A stretch of DNA of 64,000 nt from Priestia megaterium (GTDB lineage: Bacteria; Bacillota; Bacilli; Bacillales; Bacillaceae_H), in the NCBI RefSeq assembly GCF_009497655.1, contig NZ_CP023317.1, positions 3,935,501 to 3,999,500 on the forward strand, read 5' to 3'. Of this stretch, positions 26,739 to 36,889 are shown piece after piece. The translations under genes were made by a program, and so were the position numbers. The stretch's first letter is position 1, and each line of letters opens with the position of its first letter. The notes under the pieces were generated by a model that made no database searches, had not been told where the DNA came from, and saw nothing but the letters and a program-made list of their open reading frames with translations.

Positions 26739-27501
26739 GTTTACTCCCCTCTAACAAACGTTCTTTTAATTTTTTCTTCATTTCCATTAACTGACTATCA
26801 AAAGAAGCAACAAGACGCCCATAAGAGGAATCGATGACACAATCCATTTCCTGAAGATTTTCATCTGCATAAATAAACAGCCCGGTTTCTCCGTTTAATA
26901 AATCGAACAGTTCTCGTTTATGTTCACATACATATGCATATTTTTTGGGAGAAACAAAAAGCTGGATTTCTTTATGTTCTCTAACTTCTTTTAAAGACCT
27001 TGCAACAAGTGATAAAAATGATTCATCTCTTTGAAGCTGCTCATTTAAAAGCGTTTCTGCTAGGGTGAAACCTAATTCAAAAATGACTTCTTCAGATTGA
27101 TTTATATATTCGTAGTACTGATTCTTTGTTTCGTCAACAATGTTTCGCGACATGGCTAATACATGTTCGTACTCTTGTTTCCCTTGAAGCAGCCCTTCTT
27201 CGTACCCTTCTTCATAGCCGCGTTTTTTTTCTTGTTGAAACAGCAGCACCTTCTCTTCTTCCCACTGCTTTTTCAAATGTTCAACTTCGTTTTGAGCTTG
27301 TTTGCGGTAAGCGTCTGCCTCGGCCTTTATCATTTCAGCTTCACTATGCGCTTGTTCAATAACGTGCTGTGCATTTTCTTGCTGAAGATGTTCTTCTGTC
27401 GGCTCATCTTGTATCGGAAAACCAAATGGAATGACTTGAATGTGCTTAGCATTTTCGTCTGAAAGTTTGTTCGTATAAGTTGATTTAATGATATTAGACA
27501 A
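26713..27501 (-). CDS. fliH: Flagellar export ATPase regulator FliH
   Basis: About 262 residues: a helical, Glu/Gln-rich N-terminal half with coiled coil (about 45-110, including GYEEGYEEGLLQGKQEY), and a C-terminal V/F-ATPase-E-subunit-like domain that binds FliI. I choose TTG 27501 because GGAGGAGA lies 8 nt upstream; the earlier in-frame GTG (27519) precedes that site. The gene overlaps both fliG and fliI, showing tight coupling. Confidence 0.93.
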   Translation of the reverse strand: MSNIIKSTYTNKLSDENAKHIQVIPFGFPIQDEPTEEHLQQENAQHVIEQAHSEAEMIKAEADAYRKQAQNEVEHLKKQWEEEKVLLFQQEKKRGYEEGYEEGLLQGKQEYEHVLAMSRNIVDETKNQYYEYINQSEEVIFELGFTLAETLLNEQLQRDESFLSLVARSLKEVREHKEIQLFVSPKKYAYVCEHKRELFDLLNGETGLFIYADENLQEMDCVIDSSYGRLVASFDSQLMEMKKKLKERLLEGSKHESRTTHS

Positions 27502-28513
27502 TAATATCGTCTCCTCCACCTCGAGCTAGTACAATTTCACCAGCATCTTCTAAACGTCTAATTGCAGCAACGATACGTGACTGGGCTTCCTCTACATCTT
27601 TCAAACGCACAGGGCCCATAAATTCCATTTCTTCTTTAAACGTTTCCACCATACGGCTAGACATATTTTTAAAAATAATAGATTTCACTTCTTCACTTGC
27701 TACTTTTAAGCTCAACAATAAATCATCATTTTCTACATCTCGTATCACACGCTGAATAGAACGGTTATCGAGCGTTACGATATCCTCAAATACAAACATT
27801 CGCTGTTTGATTTCTTCTGCTAATGCCGGATCTTGAATTTCAAGCGTATCAATAATAATTTTTTCAGTCGCTCGGTCCACTCCATTTAATACTTCAACTA
27901 CTGCTTCTAAACCACCTGTTTGGGTATAATCTTGGGTAACGGTAGCTGAAAGCTTTCTCTCTAAAATTTGCTCCACTTCATTAATGACTTCCGGAGACGT
28001 ACTTCCCATCGTTGCAATCCGCCTTGCAATATCCGCTTGCCTTTCCTGAGGCAGTGATGATAAGATTTGTCCTGCCTGCGGCGGTTCTAAGTAAGATAAA
28101 ATAAGGGCAATCGTCTGAGGATGCTCATGCTGAATAAAATTTAACAGCTGCATAGGATCAGCTTTTCTGGCAAAGTCAAACGGACGAACTTGCAAAGAAG
28201 AAGTTAATCGATTGATAATCATCATAGCCTGCTCTGGTCCAAGTGCTTTTTCTAACACCTGTTTCGCATAGCTTACTCCTCCTTTTTCAAGGTAGTTTTG
28301 AGCAAGCGTTATTTGTTCAAACTCATGAAGCACAGCTTCTTTTAGGGACGGCTCTACCTTTCTCACTGAAGAAATTTCAAGCGTTAGTTGCTCAATTTCA
28401 TCTTCACTGAGATGTTTATAGATAGAAGCTGATACATCCGGACCGAGAGAAATCAACAAAATTGCTGCTTTTTGCTTTCCAGTTAACTCATTTTTTTGCA
28501 TAGCCTTTACCAT
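27494..28513 (-). CDS. fliG: Flagellar motor switch protein FliG
   Basis: 339 residues. The N-terminal domain (LTGKQKAAILLISLGPDVSASIYKHL) binds FliF; the middle domain has EHPQTIALILSYL (EHPQ motif, FliM binding); the C-terminal domain carries the charged torque helix region (MFVFEDIVTLDNRSIQRVIRDVENDDLLLSLK). Start ATG 28513 follows AGGAGG. It is the rotor part that meets the stators. Confidence 0.98.
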   Translation of the reverse strand: MVKAMQKNELTGKQKAAILLISLGPDVSASIYKHLSEDEIEQLTLEISSVRKVEPSLKEAVLHEFEQITLAQNYLEKGGVSYAKQVLEKALGPEQAMMIINRLTSSLQVRPFDFARKADPMQLLNFIQHEHPQTIALILSYLEPPQAGQILSSLPQERQADIARRIATMGSTSPEVINEVEQILERKLSATVTQDYTQTGGLEAVVEVLNGVDRATEKIIIDTLEIQDPALAEEIKQRMFVFEDIVTLDNRSIQRVIRDVENDDLLLSLKVASEEVKSIIFKNMSSRMVETFKEEMEFMGPVRLKDVEEAQSRIVAAIRRLEDAGEIVLARGGGDDIIV

Positions 28514-28524
28514 TAGCTTTCCTC

Positions 28525-30117
28525 CTAATCCTCACTAATCCATGTTCGTAGCAGCTTTGCAAACTCTTCTGGGTCTTGCTTCGCTAACGTTTCAAGATTG
28601 CTTTTTGTTTGCTGTTCAGCACTTAAAACAGGGGCTTTTTGTGCCGCTTCATATGCTTCAAAAGTTTCATCATACTCTTCATCATATTCGTCTTCATCTA
28701 AGTCTTGACGCCTTTTCCTAACCAACAGCACAATAAGAACAACAATAATAAGCAGCAGTGCTCCTCCGATTATATACATCCACAATGGAATCGAACTTGC
28801 TGTGCTGTCAGCTGTTTCTTGTCCATTAAACGGCTGAACGGAAACGGTAATCTTATCGCTGACCGCGTTATCCGAGAGAGCTTTCGTATTTGCATCTTTT
28901 GAAATAGAAGTACGGACAATTGTACCTAACATTTTTTGAACGTCTGACTCAAGTGTATCGGACACTTGTGATTTCCCTTTTGCATTGGAGGGATCTATCA
29001 TTACTTGAATGCCAAGGTCTTGAATTTTGTATGGACTTTCAACGATTTCTTTATGAATTCGATTCACTTCATAATTAATACGTTCTTCGTTTTTTTCGTA
29101 GTCTCCGTCTCCACTTGCTGTGCTAGATGAGTAATTTGTTGTATCTTCTTCTCCTGTTCCAGCAACGCCTCCATCTTGAGCATTTTTACCAGAAAATGTT
29201 TCATTGATTTTTTCAGCGCTAACGGCAATTCCTTGCATATTATCTTTATCAACAGGCTCTACTAGCTTTTCTTCGCGATTTTCCTGTGTAAAATCAAGAT
29301 CTGCTGTAACAGAGACCATTACTTTGTCTTGACCGACCAGTCTTCCTAGCATTTGCTGTACTTGACGCTGAATATCCCGCTCAACTTCTTTTTTCGCTTC
29401 GTTCTGCGAAGCAAATGAGCTAGAAGCTGAATCCGTTTCATTTCCTTTTAAATCAAAGTACTCAAAATATTGGTTCATAATGACGATATTATCTGTAGGA
29501 AGGTTTGGCACACTTTTGGATACTAAATGATAAAGAGATTTAATTTGCTGATCATCAAATTTATAACCAGCCTTTGTATTAAGCACAATCGATGCAGAGG
29601 CTTCTCCCTGCTTTTCATTCGCCCATACACTTTCATTGGGAAGGGTAATCATCACTTTTGCATCGTTGACTCCTTGAATGTTTTTCATTAAGTTAGCCAA
29701 TTCAGTTTGCATCGCATCGAGTTTTAACACATCAAATTCATTGTCTGTCATACCAAAGCTCGCATTTTTCCCAAAAAACGAATAGTCGATACTTCCGCTA
29801 TCAGGAATTCCTTGTGCAGCTAAATCAACTTTTAGCGAGTCAACGCTTTGTTCAGGCACCGAAATGGTTGTTCCATTATCAGAGATTTCTGAAGGAACGC
29901 TTCTAGCATCAAGCTCTGCTTTGATTTGTCCTGTTTCTTGAGCCGATAGATTGCTATAAAGAGGGACAAATTTATCTTTGTTTAAGAAAACAGATGCTAA
30001 ACTAATGACTAGAATAGCCGCAAGAGGAGCAGCGATAAGGGCTATTTTCTGTCCTTTTTTGCGGTTATTCCAAAAGACTTTCATCTTATCTCGATAAAGA
30101 GCTATTCTTTCATTCAT
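28525..30117 (-). CDS. fliF: Flagellar MS-ring protein FliF
   Basis: 530 residues with two membrane helices (about 25-46 and 447-469), the YscJ-like ring-building domains between them (VPLYSNLSAQETGQIKAELDARSVP, ARVMITLPNES-type segment near VNDAKVMITLPNESVW), a Ser/Gly/Asp-rich unstructured loop near 300-340, and an acidic C-terminus that binds FliG. ATG 30117. It is the base for rotor and export gate assembly. Confidence 0.98.
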   Translation of the reverse strand: MNERIALYRDKMKVFWNNRKKGQKIALIAAPLAAILVISLASVFLNKDKFVPLYSNLSAQETGQIKAELDARSVPSEISDNGTTISVPEQSVDSLKVDLAAQGIPDSGSIDYSFFGKNASFGMTDNEFDVLKLDAMQTELANLMKNIQGVNDAKVMITLPNESVWANEKQGEASASIVLNTKAGYKFDDQQIKSLYHLVSKSVPNLPTDNIVIMNQYFEYFDLKGNETDSASSSFASQNEAKKEVERDIQRQVQQMLGRLVGQDKVMVSVTADLDFTQENREEKLVEPVDKDNMQGIAVSAEKINETFSGKNAQDGGVAGTGEEDTTNYSSSTASGDGDYEKNEERINYEVNRIHKEIVESPYKIQDLGIQVMIDPSNAKGKSQVSDTLESDVQKMLGTIVRTSISKDANTKALSDNAVSDKITVSVQPFNGQETADSTASSIPLWMYIIGGALLLIIVVLIVLLVRKRRQDLDEDEYDEEYDETFEAYEAAQKAPVLSAEQQTKSNLETLAKQDPEEFAKLLRTWISED

Positions 30118-30166
30118 GGTATTCCTCCGGTTATTACTATTTTCATTTTCTTTAATAACCGCTCAA

Positions 30167-30457
30167 TTACATTTGCATTCTCATCATTTCCTGATAGGCT
30201 TCAACAGCTTTATTGCGTATTTCAAGAGCCGTTTGCATCGTAATACTTGCTTTTTGAGCAGTAATCATTACATCTTGGAGTTCGACATTTTCTCCTTTAG
30301 CAAGCTTTTCAGTCGCTATATCCGAAGCGCGTTGAGCATTGTTTAACTCATTGATTGAGTCTTTTAAAAACGTTGAAAACTGTTGAGTTGTTTGTCCAGT
30401 GCCAGTCGAAGCGGCTGTTTTTGCTATTGCTATTTGATTGCTGATACCATTAATCAT
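30167..30457 (-). CDS. fliE: Flagellar hook-basal body adaptor FliE
   Basis: 96 residues, the usual FliE size. The C-terminal half has the conserved pattern ENVELQDVMITAQKASITMQTALEIRNKAVEAYQEMMRMQM. FliE links the MS ring to the rod. It is encoded after flgC and before fliF, standard for Bacillus. Confidence 0.97.
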   Translation of the reverse strand: MINGISNQIAIAKTAASTGTGQTTQQFSTFLKDSINELNNAQRASDIATEKLAKGENVELQDVMITAQKASITMQTALEIRNKAVEAYQEMMRMQM

Positions 30458-30469
30458 TTTATCGCTCCT

Positions 30470-30919
30470 TTATTTTCCAATTTCTAACGCCTTTGTTAAT
30501 ATACTTTTGTTTGTATTAATGACCGTCACGTTTGCTTCATAGGATCGAGTAGCACTAATTAAATCCGTCATTTCCTTTAAGGGATCTACGTTCGGCATCT
30601 GCACGTACCCTTGGTCATTAGCATCTGGATGCGTCGGATTATATACTAAATTAAAAGGAGTATTATCTTCTACGATATCTGTGACTTTTACACCATTGTT
30701 TTGACTTTTATTGATTTCAGAGTGTAAGAGAGACGAAAAAGAAGGCGAACGATCAGACTGCATGACAACCATTTTTCTTTTGTAAGGCTGCCACTCACCA
30801 TTAACGTACGTCCCTCTTGTCGTTTCAGCATTCGCCATGTTAGATGAAACAACGTCCATCCTTAAACGATTGGCAGTTAAAGCTGAAGATGTAATATTCA
30901 TATTTTGAAAAATAGTCAA
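30470..30919 (-). CDS. flgC: Flagellar proximal rod protein FlgC
   Basis: 149 residues. N-terminal NMNITSSALTANRLRMDVVSSNMANAETTRG and C-terminal DPLKEMTDLISATRSYEANVTVINTNKSILTKALEIGK are the rod-family terminal helices. Start is TTG at 30919 after GGGGGAGA. It lies 2 bp after flgB. Confidence 0.97.
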   Translation of the reverse strand: MTIFQNMNITSSALTANRLRMDVVSSNMANAETTRGTYVNGEWQPYKRKMVVMQSDRSPSFSSLLHSEINKSQNNGVKVTDIVEDNTPFNLVYNPTHPDANDQGYVQMPNVDPLKEMTDLISATRSYEANVTVINTNKSILTKALEIGK

Positions 30920-30921
30920 AC

Positions 30922-31311
30922 TTATCTCCCCCCTCTAATGACTGTTTGAAGAGAATTAAATTTTCCGTTTAAACGATCTACTAGCGCCTCATAGTAAATT
31001 TGATTTTCAGCCATATCCGCCATCTCTTTATCCATATCCACATTGTTTCCATTTGCTTGATAGGAAGTGTTTCCTTGCTGGGTAATCACTCGCTGGGATG
31101 AATCGGAAAATGGGATATGTTTTGAATCAGTCTGATATGCTTCTAACTCGTTATGTAATAAATCTCGAAATTCACTCGTACGCGATACTGTTTTCGATTT
31201 ATAATTTGGAGTATCAACGTTTGCGATATTTTGTGCAATCGTCTGCTGCTTTTGTGACGCGTAGCTAATTCCATTTTCAATTGTTTGAAAAGTAGTTGAA
31301 AACAAACTCAA
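30922..31311 (-). CDS. flgB: Flagellar proximal rod protein FlgB
   Basis: 129 residues and first gene of the flagellar/chemotaxis operon. The N-terminus ENGISYASQKQQTIAQNIANVDTPNYKSKT and the C-terminus NNVDMDKEMADMAENQIYYEALVDRLNGKFNSLQTVIRGG match FlgB. The start is TTG at 31311 with AGGTG about 7 nt upstream, a weak initiation signal for the leading gene of a 31-gene operon. Confidence 0.97.
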   Translation of the reverse strand: MSLFSTTFQTIENGISYASQKQQTIAQNIANVDTPNYKSKTVSRTSEFRDLLHNELEAYQTDSKHIPFSDSSQRVITQQGNTSYQANGNNVDMDKEMADMAENQIYYEALVDRLNGKFNSLQTVIRGGR

Positions 31312-31335
31312 TTCTTACACCTGCTTACCTATTCT

Positions 31336-31350
31336 ATTTTTCTCAAAAAT
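31336..31350. promoter_or_regulatory. CodY-box-like operator before flgB
   Basis: The minus strand reads ATTTTTGAGAAAAAT, matching 12 of 15 positions of the CodY consensus AATTTTCWGAAAATT and nearly palindromic. It lies about 33 bp downstream of the putative -10 box and 25 bp upstream of the flgB start, a position that could block transcript elongation. A second, weaker match (31446-31460) lies upstream of the promoter. CodY control of the B. subtilis operon is established; here it is inferred. Confidence 0.5.
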
Positions 31351-31383
31351 GAGACAAATTTCGACTTTAGTACCATAGAACTT

Positions 31384-31412
31384 ATTGTAAGAAAAACTTC
31401 ATGCAATGTCTA
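31384..31412 (-). promoter_or_regulatory. Putative sigma-A promoter of the fla/che operon
   Basis: On the minus strand, -35 TAGACA (31407-31412), a 17-bp spacer and -10 TACAAT (31384-31389); each box matches consensus at five of six positions. The transcript would begin about 65 nt upstream of flgB. Confidence 0.6.
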
Positions 31413-31710
31413 TCCTTTTTTAAGAACTTTTGGACTATAAACCAAAATTTTCATTCGATTTCCAAGCATATTTTAACATCAATGCTGTACTTTAGCTCTA
31501 TTTTTTTAATTTAAAATCAAAATGCATACCATAAGTCCTGAACAATATGTAATAAAAGTAACGATTTGTAATCAACTAGTATCTTTTTACTATTTAAAGA
31601 TTCTATAATATAATTTTTAGATTTTTATATGAAGTTTGTTAAAGATTTATAAAAATAGTGAACGAATCGTCTTAACCCAGAGCGAACCTTTTCATACTGA
31701 GAGCATATAA

Positions 31711-31743
31711 AAAAAGCACACGGGCTTTGCCCGTGTGCTTTTT
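31711..31743. terminator. Bidirectional intrinsic terminator after codY
   Basis: A perfect 10-bp GC-rich stem (gcacacgggc at 31716-31725 with gcccgtgtgc at 31729-31738, 3-nt loop) flanked by A and T runs. It follows the codY stop by about 12 bp and insulates the flagellar operon from the codY transcript. Confidence 0.92.
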
Positions 31744-31754
31744 GGTTCATAAAC

Positions 31755-32534
31755 TTAGTTAGATTTTAATTTTTCAAGCTCTACTAAGAATTTGTTGTTA
31801 AGAACTTTAATGTAAGTTCCTTTCATTCCTAGCGAACGTGATTCGATAACGCCAGCACTTTCTAATTTACGTAGCGCATTTACGATTACTGAACGTGTAA
31901 TTCCAACGCGGTCAGCAATTTTACTTGCGACTAATAGTCCTTCATTTCCATTTAACTCTTCAAAGATGTGCTCAATAGCTTCTAACTCACTGTATGATAA
32001 TGAGCTAATTGCCATTTGTACAACAGCTTTGCTACGCGCTTCTTCTTCAATCTCTTCTGCTTTTTCACGAAGAATTTCCATACCTACTACCGTTGCACCG
32101 TATTCAGCAAGGATTAAATCATCGTCTTCGAACTGACGGTCTAAACGAGATAGTACAAGCGTACCTAGACGCTCTCCGCCTCCGATAATTGGAACGATTG
32201 TTGTTAGTCCTGCATCAAATAAGTCTTTATTTTCAACTGGGAAAGCTGTATATTGACTTTCAATGTTTAAATTAGAAGATGTTTCTTGAATGTTAAATAG
32301 GCTTTGAGTATATTCTTCTGGGAACTGGCGTGCTTCTAACATATCTTTCATGCGCGCATTCTCAATTTGCTGTTTAACAGCGATTCCTAATAATTTACCG
32401 CGACGACTTACTACGAATACGTTTGATTCGATCACTTCGCAAAGTGTTTCAGCCATTTCTTTAAAGTTTACTGGTTTACCAGCTGCTTTTTGTAGCATTG
32501 CATTAATCTTTCTAGTTTTCCCTAATAAATCCAT
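31755..32534 (-). CDS. codY: GTP- and branched-chain-amino-acid-sensing repressor CodY
   Basis: 259 residues. The N-terminal GAF domain begins [24 protein letters not shown] and contains [12 protein letters not shown] and [17 protein letters not shown]. The C-terminal winged helix carries the near-invariant [42 protein letters not shown]. It is the global nutritional regulator repressing amino-acid uptake, biosynthesis and, in B. subtilis, the flagellar operon. Last gene of trmFO-xerC-hslV-hslU-codY and directly upstream of the operon it may control. Confidence 0.99.
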   Translation of the reverse strand: MDLLGKTRKINAMLQKAAGKPVNFKEMAETLCEVIESNVFVVSRRGKLLGIAVKQQIENARMKDMLEARQFPEEYTQSLFNIQETSSNLNIESQYTAFPVENKDLFDAGLTTIVPIIGGGERLGTLVLSRLDRQFEDDDLILAEYGATVVGMEILREKAEEIEEEARSKAVVQMAISSLSYSELEAIEHIFEELNGNEGLLVASKIADRVGITRSVIVNALRKLESAGVIESRSLGMKGTYIKVLNNKFLVELEKLKSN

Positions 32535-32562
32535 TAGTACTCTTCCTCCTGCGATTTCAGTT

Positions 32563-33963
32563 CTATAAAATAAATTGACTCAAATCTTTGTTTTTAGCGA
32601 TTTTTTCTAATTTTTCTTCCACATACTGCGGAGTAATCACAATTTTCTCTAATGTTACTTCTGGTGCTTCAAACGATAAATCCTCTAGCAAACGTTCTAA
32701 AATCGTATGAAGCCTTCTTGCACCAATATTGTCTGTATCTTGATTTACCTGATATGCAATTTCTGCAATCTTACGTATAGCATCGTCAGAAAATTCAATT
32801 TGTATACCTTCAGTTTCCAATAATGCCGCATATTGCTTTAATAACGCATTATCTGGCTCTACTAAAATGTTTATAAAATCTTCAACGGTTAGCTTCGTTA
32901 ATTCAACGCGAATTGGGAATCGACCTTGCAATTCTGGAATTAAATCCGACGGTTTTGATACATGGAAAGCACCAGCTGCTACAAATAAAACATGATCAGT
33001 TTTGACTGCACCATATTTGGTAACAATCGTTGATCCTTCTACAATTGGTAAAATATCTCGCTGCACGCCTTCACGTGAAACATCAGCGGAAGATGAATTA
33101 CCACTTTTTTGAGCAATTTTATCAATTTCGTCAATGAAAATAATTCCGTATTGTTCTGCACGATTCACAGCTTCTTGCGTCACTTCATCCATATCAATCA
33201 ATTTTTGCGCTTCTTCATTTGTTAATACTTTTCGTGCATCTTTAACAGTAAGTTTGCGCTTTTTTTGTTTTTTAGGCATAAAATTGCTTAAGGCATCCTG
33301 CATGTTCATGCCCATTTGTTCCATACCCGAACCTTGTAACATATCAAACATAGAAGGCTGTTGCTCTTCTACTTCAATTGTGACATAATGATTTTCAAGC
33401 TCTCCTAGAGCAAGCTGATGAGCAATCTGCTTGCGCTTCGTTGCAATATTCGTTTCCTCATCTTGATCAGGATCTGCATCGCTTGACTGTGTACCGTTTG
33501 AAAAAATCATTTCAAACGGATTTTTAAACGATTGCTGCTTCTTTTTGCTTGGAACAAGAAGCTCCACTATCCGCTTGTTTGCATTTTCTTCTGCACGATC
33601 ACGCACGCCGTTCATTTTTTCTTCTTTCACAAGTCGAACTGACGTTTCCACTAAATCACGAACCATTGATTCCACATCGCGTCCTACATATCCAACTTCC
33701 GTAAATTTTGTTGCCTCAACCTTAATAAAAGGTGCACCGACAAGCTTAGCTAAGCGGCGTGCAATCTCGGTTTTACCCACACCTGTAGGACCAATCATTA
33801 AAATGTTTTTCGGCACAACTTCATCACGTAAAGATTCGTCTAGCAGACCGCGGCGATAGCGATTTCTCAGCGCAACAGCGACCGCTTTCTTTGCCTTCGT
33901 TTGACCAATAATATACTGATCGAGCTTTTCTACAATTTGTCGAGGTGTTAAATGAGAATTCAT
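32563..33963 (-). CDS. hslU: HslU/ClpY ATPase subunit of the HslVU protease
   Basis: 466-residue AAA+ unfoldase. Walker [10 protein letters not shown] and Walker [11 protein letters not shown] are intact. [10 protein letters not shown] pore-loop motif, the intermediate I domain (about 130-250), and the C-terminal tail ending LSQFIL, which docks into HslV, are present. Forms the HslVU protease with the adjacent hslV product. It precedes codY by 28 bp. Confidence 0.98.
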   Translation of the reverse strand: MNSHLTPRQIVEKLDQYIIGQTKAKKAVAVALRNRYRRGLLDESLRDEVVPKNILMIGPTGVGKTEIARRLAKLVGAPFIKVEATKFTEVGYVGRDVESMVRDLVETSVRLVKEEKMNGVRDRAEENANKRIVELLVPSKKKQQSFKNPFEMIFSNGTQSSDADPDQDEETNIATKRKQIAHQLALGELENHYVTIEVEEQQPSMFDMLQGSGMEQMGMNMQDALSNFMPKKQKKRKLTVKDARKVLTNEEAQKLIDMDEVTQEAVNRAEQYGIIFIDEIDKIAQKSGNSSSADVSREGVQRDILPIVEGSTIVTKYGAVKTDHVLFVAAGAFHVSKPSDLIPELQGRFPIRVELTKLTVEDFINILVEPDNALLKQYAALLETEGIQIEFSDDAIRKIAEIAYQVNQDTDNIGARRLHTILERLLEDLSFEAPEVTLEKIVITPQYVEEKLEKIAKNKDLSQFIL

Positions 33964-33979
33964 AAAAAAATCCCCTTTC

Positions 33980-34522
33980 CTACAGTTCTTCTACAATAAT
34001 ATGATCATTTGTATAAACACATATCTCACTTGCTACATCTAAAGCTGCTTTTGCAATTTCTTTAGCTGTTAAATGTTCGCCTGCATGTTGTTTTAATGCA
34101 CGTCCCGCTGATAAAGCATAATTTCCGCCTGATCCAATTGCTAAAATGCCGTCGTCCGGTTCAATAACTTCACCCGTTCCTGATACTAACAGTAAGTTAT
34201 CTTTGTTCATAACAATAAGCATTGCTTCTAACTTTCGCAATACTTTGTCACTTCTCCATTGTTTAGCAAGCTCCACGGCTGCACGCTGAAGATTTCCGTT
34301 ATACTCTTCAAGCTTCGTTTCAAATAATTCAAAAAGAGTGAATGCATCAGCTACTGAACCTGCAAAGCCGGCAAGAACTTGCCCTTGAAATAGACGTCTT
34401 ACTTTTCGAGCAGTATGTTTCATCACAACAGCATTTCCAAACGTTACTTGTCCGTCCCCAGACATGGCACATTGACCGTTATGCTGAACTGCAAAAATCG
34501 TAGTAGCATGGAAAGTAGACAA
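33980..34522 (-). CDS. hslV: HslV/ClpQ peptidase subunit
   Basis: 180-residue proteasome-like N-terminal hydrolase. The start region reads [27 protein letters not shown]: after Met removal Ser is the N-terminal nucleophile, as in Bacillus ClpQ, rather than the Thr of E. coli HslV. Start codon is TTG at 34522 following GGAGGAG. Encoded directly before its partner hslU. Confidence 0.98.
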   Translation of the reverse strand: MSTFHATTIFAVQHNGQCAMSGDGQVTFGNAVVMKHTARKVRRLFQGQVLAGFAGSVADAFTLFELFETKLEEYNGNLQRAAVELAKQWRSDKVLRKLEAMLIVMNKDNLLLVSGTGEVIEPDDGILAIGSGGNYALSAGRALKQHAGEHLTAKEIAKAALDVASEICVYTNDHIIVEEL

Positions 34523-34536
34523 ATTAACTCCTCCTT

Positions 34537-35439
34537 TTATGCGCGAGGATGGTGATTCATATAAACTGCCTTTAAACGATCCTTCGTCACATGTGTGTAT
34601 ATTTGAGTGGTTGATAAATGTTCATGACCTAGCATTTCTTGAACTGTACGTAAATCTGCCCCTTCATTTAACATATGAGTCGCAAAAGTATGCCGCAAAA
34701 CGTGTGGACTAATATGTATATTCTCAGCGGTTTTCTTTACTAACTGATCAATGACTAAGCGTATGCCTCGGTCTGTCAACGGTGTCCCCTTATAATTTAA
34801 AAAGAGCGAATGAGTATCAGAAGGAGCCTTTTTTAAAAGAAGCTTTCTTCCATTATCTATATATACTCTAAGAGCGTCCTTGGCATAACAGCCAAATGGC
34901 ACGTACCGTTGTTTTTTCCCTTTGCCATATACGAGCAAAGTTTGAAGTGAAAAATCTATATCGCTAAGCTTAATAGATGCACATTCACTCACTCGTATTC
35001 CGGTGGCATACAGCAATTCTAAGAGAGACTGATTACGCTGCCCTAACGGAGTTGTTAAGTCATTCATTTGAAATAATTTCACAATCTCCTCTTCATACAG
35101 GAAGCGAGGATTTCTCTCTTCCTTTTTAGGAAGGGTAACGAGCGCAAATGGATTATCTTCTACTAATTCTTCTCTATTTAAGTAACGATAAAACGTTCTC
35201 AAACAAGAAATTTTGCGTGACATCGATCTTTTTGAATACTGCTTTTCATATAGGCGTGTTAAAAACAGCCTTGCATCAGCATATGTAACACTTTGTAGGT
35301 TTTGTATTTGCTCTTCCTGCATAAAAGACATGAAGATACCTATGTCTTTTTCATAGCAGTCAACTGTATATTTTGAATAATTTTTCTCAATTTGTAAATA
35401 TTCTAGAAAGGAATTTAATACATCTTTAACAAATTCCAA
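34537..35439 (-). CDS. xerC: Tyrosine recombinase XerC (CodV)
   Basis: About 300 residues. The N-terminal SAM-like domain ([23 protein letters not shown]) is followed by the catalytic domain with the Arg in [15 protein letters not shown], Lys in [16 protein letters not shown], His in LGHEHL, and the nucleophile Tyr in TTQIYTHV. With XerD it resolves chromosome dimers at dif. I start at TTG 35439, spaced correctly from GAGGTGAT; a longer upstream frame overlaps that site. Confidence 0.96.
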   Translation of the reverse strand: MEFVKDVLNSFLEYLQIEKNYSKYTVDCYEKDIGIFMSFMQEEQIQNLQSVTYADARLFLTRLYEKQYSKRSMSRKISCLRTFYRYLNREELVEDNPFALVTLPKKEERNPRFLYEEEIVKLFQMNDLTTPLGQRNQSLLELLYATGIRVSECASIKLSDIDFSLQTLLVYGKGKKQRYVPFGCYAKDALRVYIDNGRKLLLKKAPSDTHSLFLNYKGTPLTDRGIRLVIDQLVKKTAENIHISPHVLRHTFATHMLNEGADLRTVQEMLGHEHLSTTQIYTHVTKDRLKAVYMNHHPRA

Positions 35440-35452
35440 TGTTATCACCTCA

Positions 35453-35491
35453 CAAGGGCTACTAAATATTATCACAATTAAGTAGCCCTTG
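35453..35491 (-). other. Stem-loop in the xerC leader
   Basis: A perfect 11-bp inverted repeat (caagggctact at 35453-35463 with agtagcccttg at 35481-35491, 17-nt loop) between trmFO and xerC. On the minus strand there is no U tract after it, and its 3' arm ends immediately before the GAGGTGAT ribosome binding site of xerC. It is more likely an mRNA processing or translation element than a terminator. Confidence 0.55.
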
Positions 35492-35504
35492 CAAACAATT
35501 TTGA

Positions 35505-36809
35505 TTATTTTGTTGTAAAATTCTGAATAGTTTCCAATGCTCGTTTAGCCAGCGTTTCATTTCGTTCTTGTTTGTTTTTGATTCGCACTTCCAATTCTTT
35601 GAATAAGCCAAAGTTGGCATTCATCGGCTGGAAGTTTTTGGCGTTTGTATGTGTGATATAGTGAGCCATACTGCCAATCGCTGTTTCCTGCGGCAATACA
35701 ACCAATTCTTCACCAAGCACGAGTCGAGCCGCGTTCATTCCTGCCATTAATCCGCTCGCAGCTGATTCTACATATCCTTCTACTCCCGTCATTTGTCCAG
35801 CAAAGAATAAGTCATCACGCTCGCGATATTGATACGTAGGCTTTAACAATTTAGGAGAATTAATAAACGTATTTCTATGCATAACTCCGTAGCGTACTAC
35901 TTCTGCATTTTCTAAACCTGGGATTAAGCTTAATACTTCTTTTTGTGCTCCCCATTTTAAATGTGTTTGGAAACCTACAATATTATATAGTGTACCTGCT
36001 GCATCATCTTGACGAAGCTGAACAACTGCATAAGGTCGCTTTCCTGTTTTCGGATCTTCTAACCCAACTGGTTTCATTGGTCCAAAGAGCATTGTTTTTT
36101 CTCCGCGTGAAGCCATTACTTCAATCGGCATACATCCTTCAAAATAAATTTCTTTCTCAAATTCTTTTAAAGGAACCGTCTCTGCATTGATTAATGCTTC
36201 ATGAAAGCGCTGGAATTCTTCTTTTGTCATCGGACAGTTTAAATAGGCAGCTTCCCCTTTGTCATAGCGAGATTTAAGATATACTTTATCCATATCAATG
36301 CTGTCTTTTTCAATAATAGGTGCAGCCGCATCGTAAAAATATAAATAATCTTCACTTGTTAACGCGCGCAGCTGTTCCGATAAATCTTTTGACGTTAGCG
36401 GACCTGTTGCAATAACAGTTGGTCCCTGTGGAATTTCCGTAATTTCTTCATTAACAACCGTTACGTTCGGATGGTTTTTAACGCTTTCCGTCACACGAGA
36501 GGCAAATTCGTGACGATCAACAGCCAGTGCTCCACCTGCTGGAACCGCACACTCGTCTGCTGAACGAATAATGACAGAGTCTAATAATCGCATTTCTTCT
36601 TTTAGCACACCCACTGCATTTGTTAATGTATTCGCACGCAGTGAATTACTACATACTAATTCAGCAAATTTGTCCGTATGATGAGCAGGTGTTTGCTTTA
36701 CTGGTCTCATCTCATAAAGACGGACTTTCAAACCGCGCTTTGCGATTTGCCAAGCTGCTTCACTTCCAGCAAGACCTGCTCCAATAACATTAATTACTTG
36801 TTCATTCAT
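35505..36809 (-). CDS. trmFO: tRNA (uracil-54-C5)-methyltransferase TrmFO (folate/FAD-dependent)
   Basis: 434-residue flavoprotein that makes ribothymidine-54 in tRNA from methylenetetrahydrofolate. The N-terminal FAD motif is [13 protein letters not shown], with [24 protein letters not shown] and [16 protein letters not shown] following; [26 protein letters not shown] near the C-terminus is diagnostic. The ATG at 36809 follows GGAGG. First gene of a unit leading to codY. Confidence 0.98.
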   Translation of the reverse strand: MNEQVINVIGAGLAGSEAAWQIAKRGLKVRLYEMRPVKQTPAHHTDKFAELVCSNSLRANTLTNAVGVLKEEMRLLDSVIIRSADECAVPAGGALAVDRHEFASRVTESVKNHPNVTVVNEEITEIPQGPTVIATGPLTSKDLSEQLRALTSEDYLYFYDAAAPIIEKDSIDMDKVYLKSRYDKGEAAYLNCPMTKEEFQRFHEALINAETVPLKEFEKEIYFEGCMPIEVMASRGEKTMLFGPMKPVGLEDPKTGKRPYAVVQLRQDDAAGTLYNIVGFQTHLKWGAQKEVLSLIPGLENAEVVRYGVMHRNTFINSPKLLKPTYQYRERDDLFFAGQMTGVEGYVESAASGLMAGMNAARLVLGEELVVLPQETAIGSMAHYITHTNAKNFQPMNANFGLFKELEVRIKNKQERNETLAKRALETIQNFTTK

Positions 36810-36889
36810 TGTAAATCCTCCAACTTCATTTCTATCTTTTCTATCATTTTACTTATTCATTCACTTGTCTTTTCCTTTTTTAACGGGAC

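Larger units (their letters stand above)
31312..31754 (-). other. Non-coding gap between codY and flgB (flagellar operon control region)
   Basis: This 443-bp AT-rich stretch carries no convincing coding sequence. From the flgB side it holds a CodY-box-like palindrome, a sigma-A-type promoter, a long A/T-rich segment with no clear motif (about 31460-31700), and the codY terminator. I did not find a convincing SigD promoter (TAAA and GCCGATAT boxes) like the extra one upstream of the B. subtilis operon. Confidence 0.75.
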
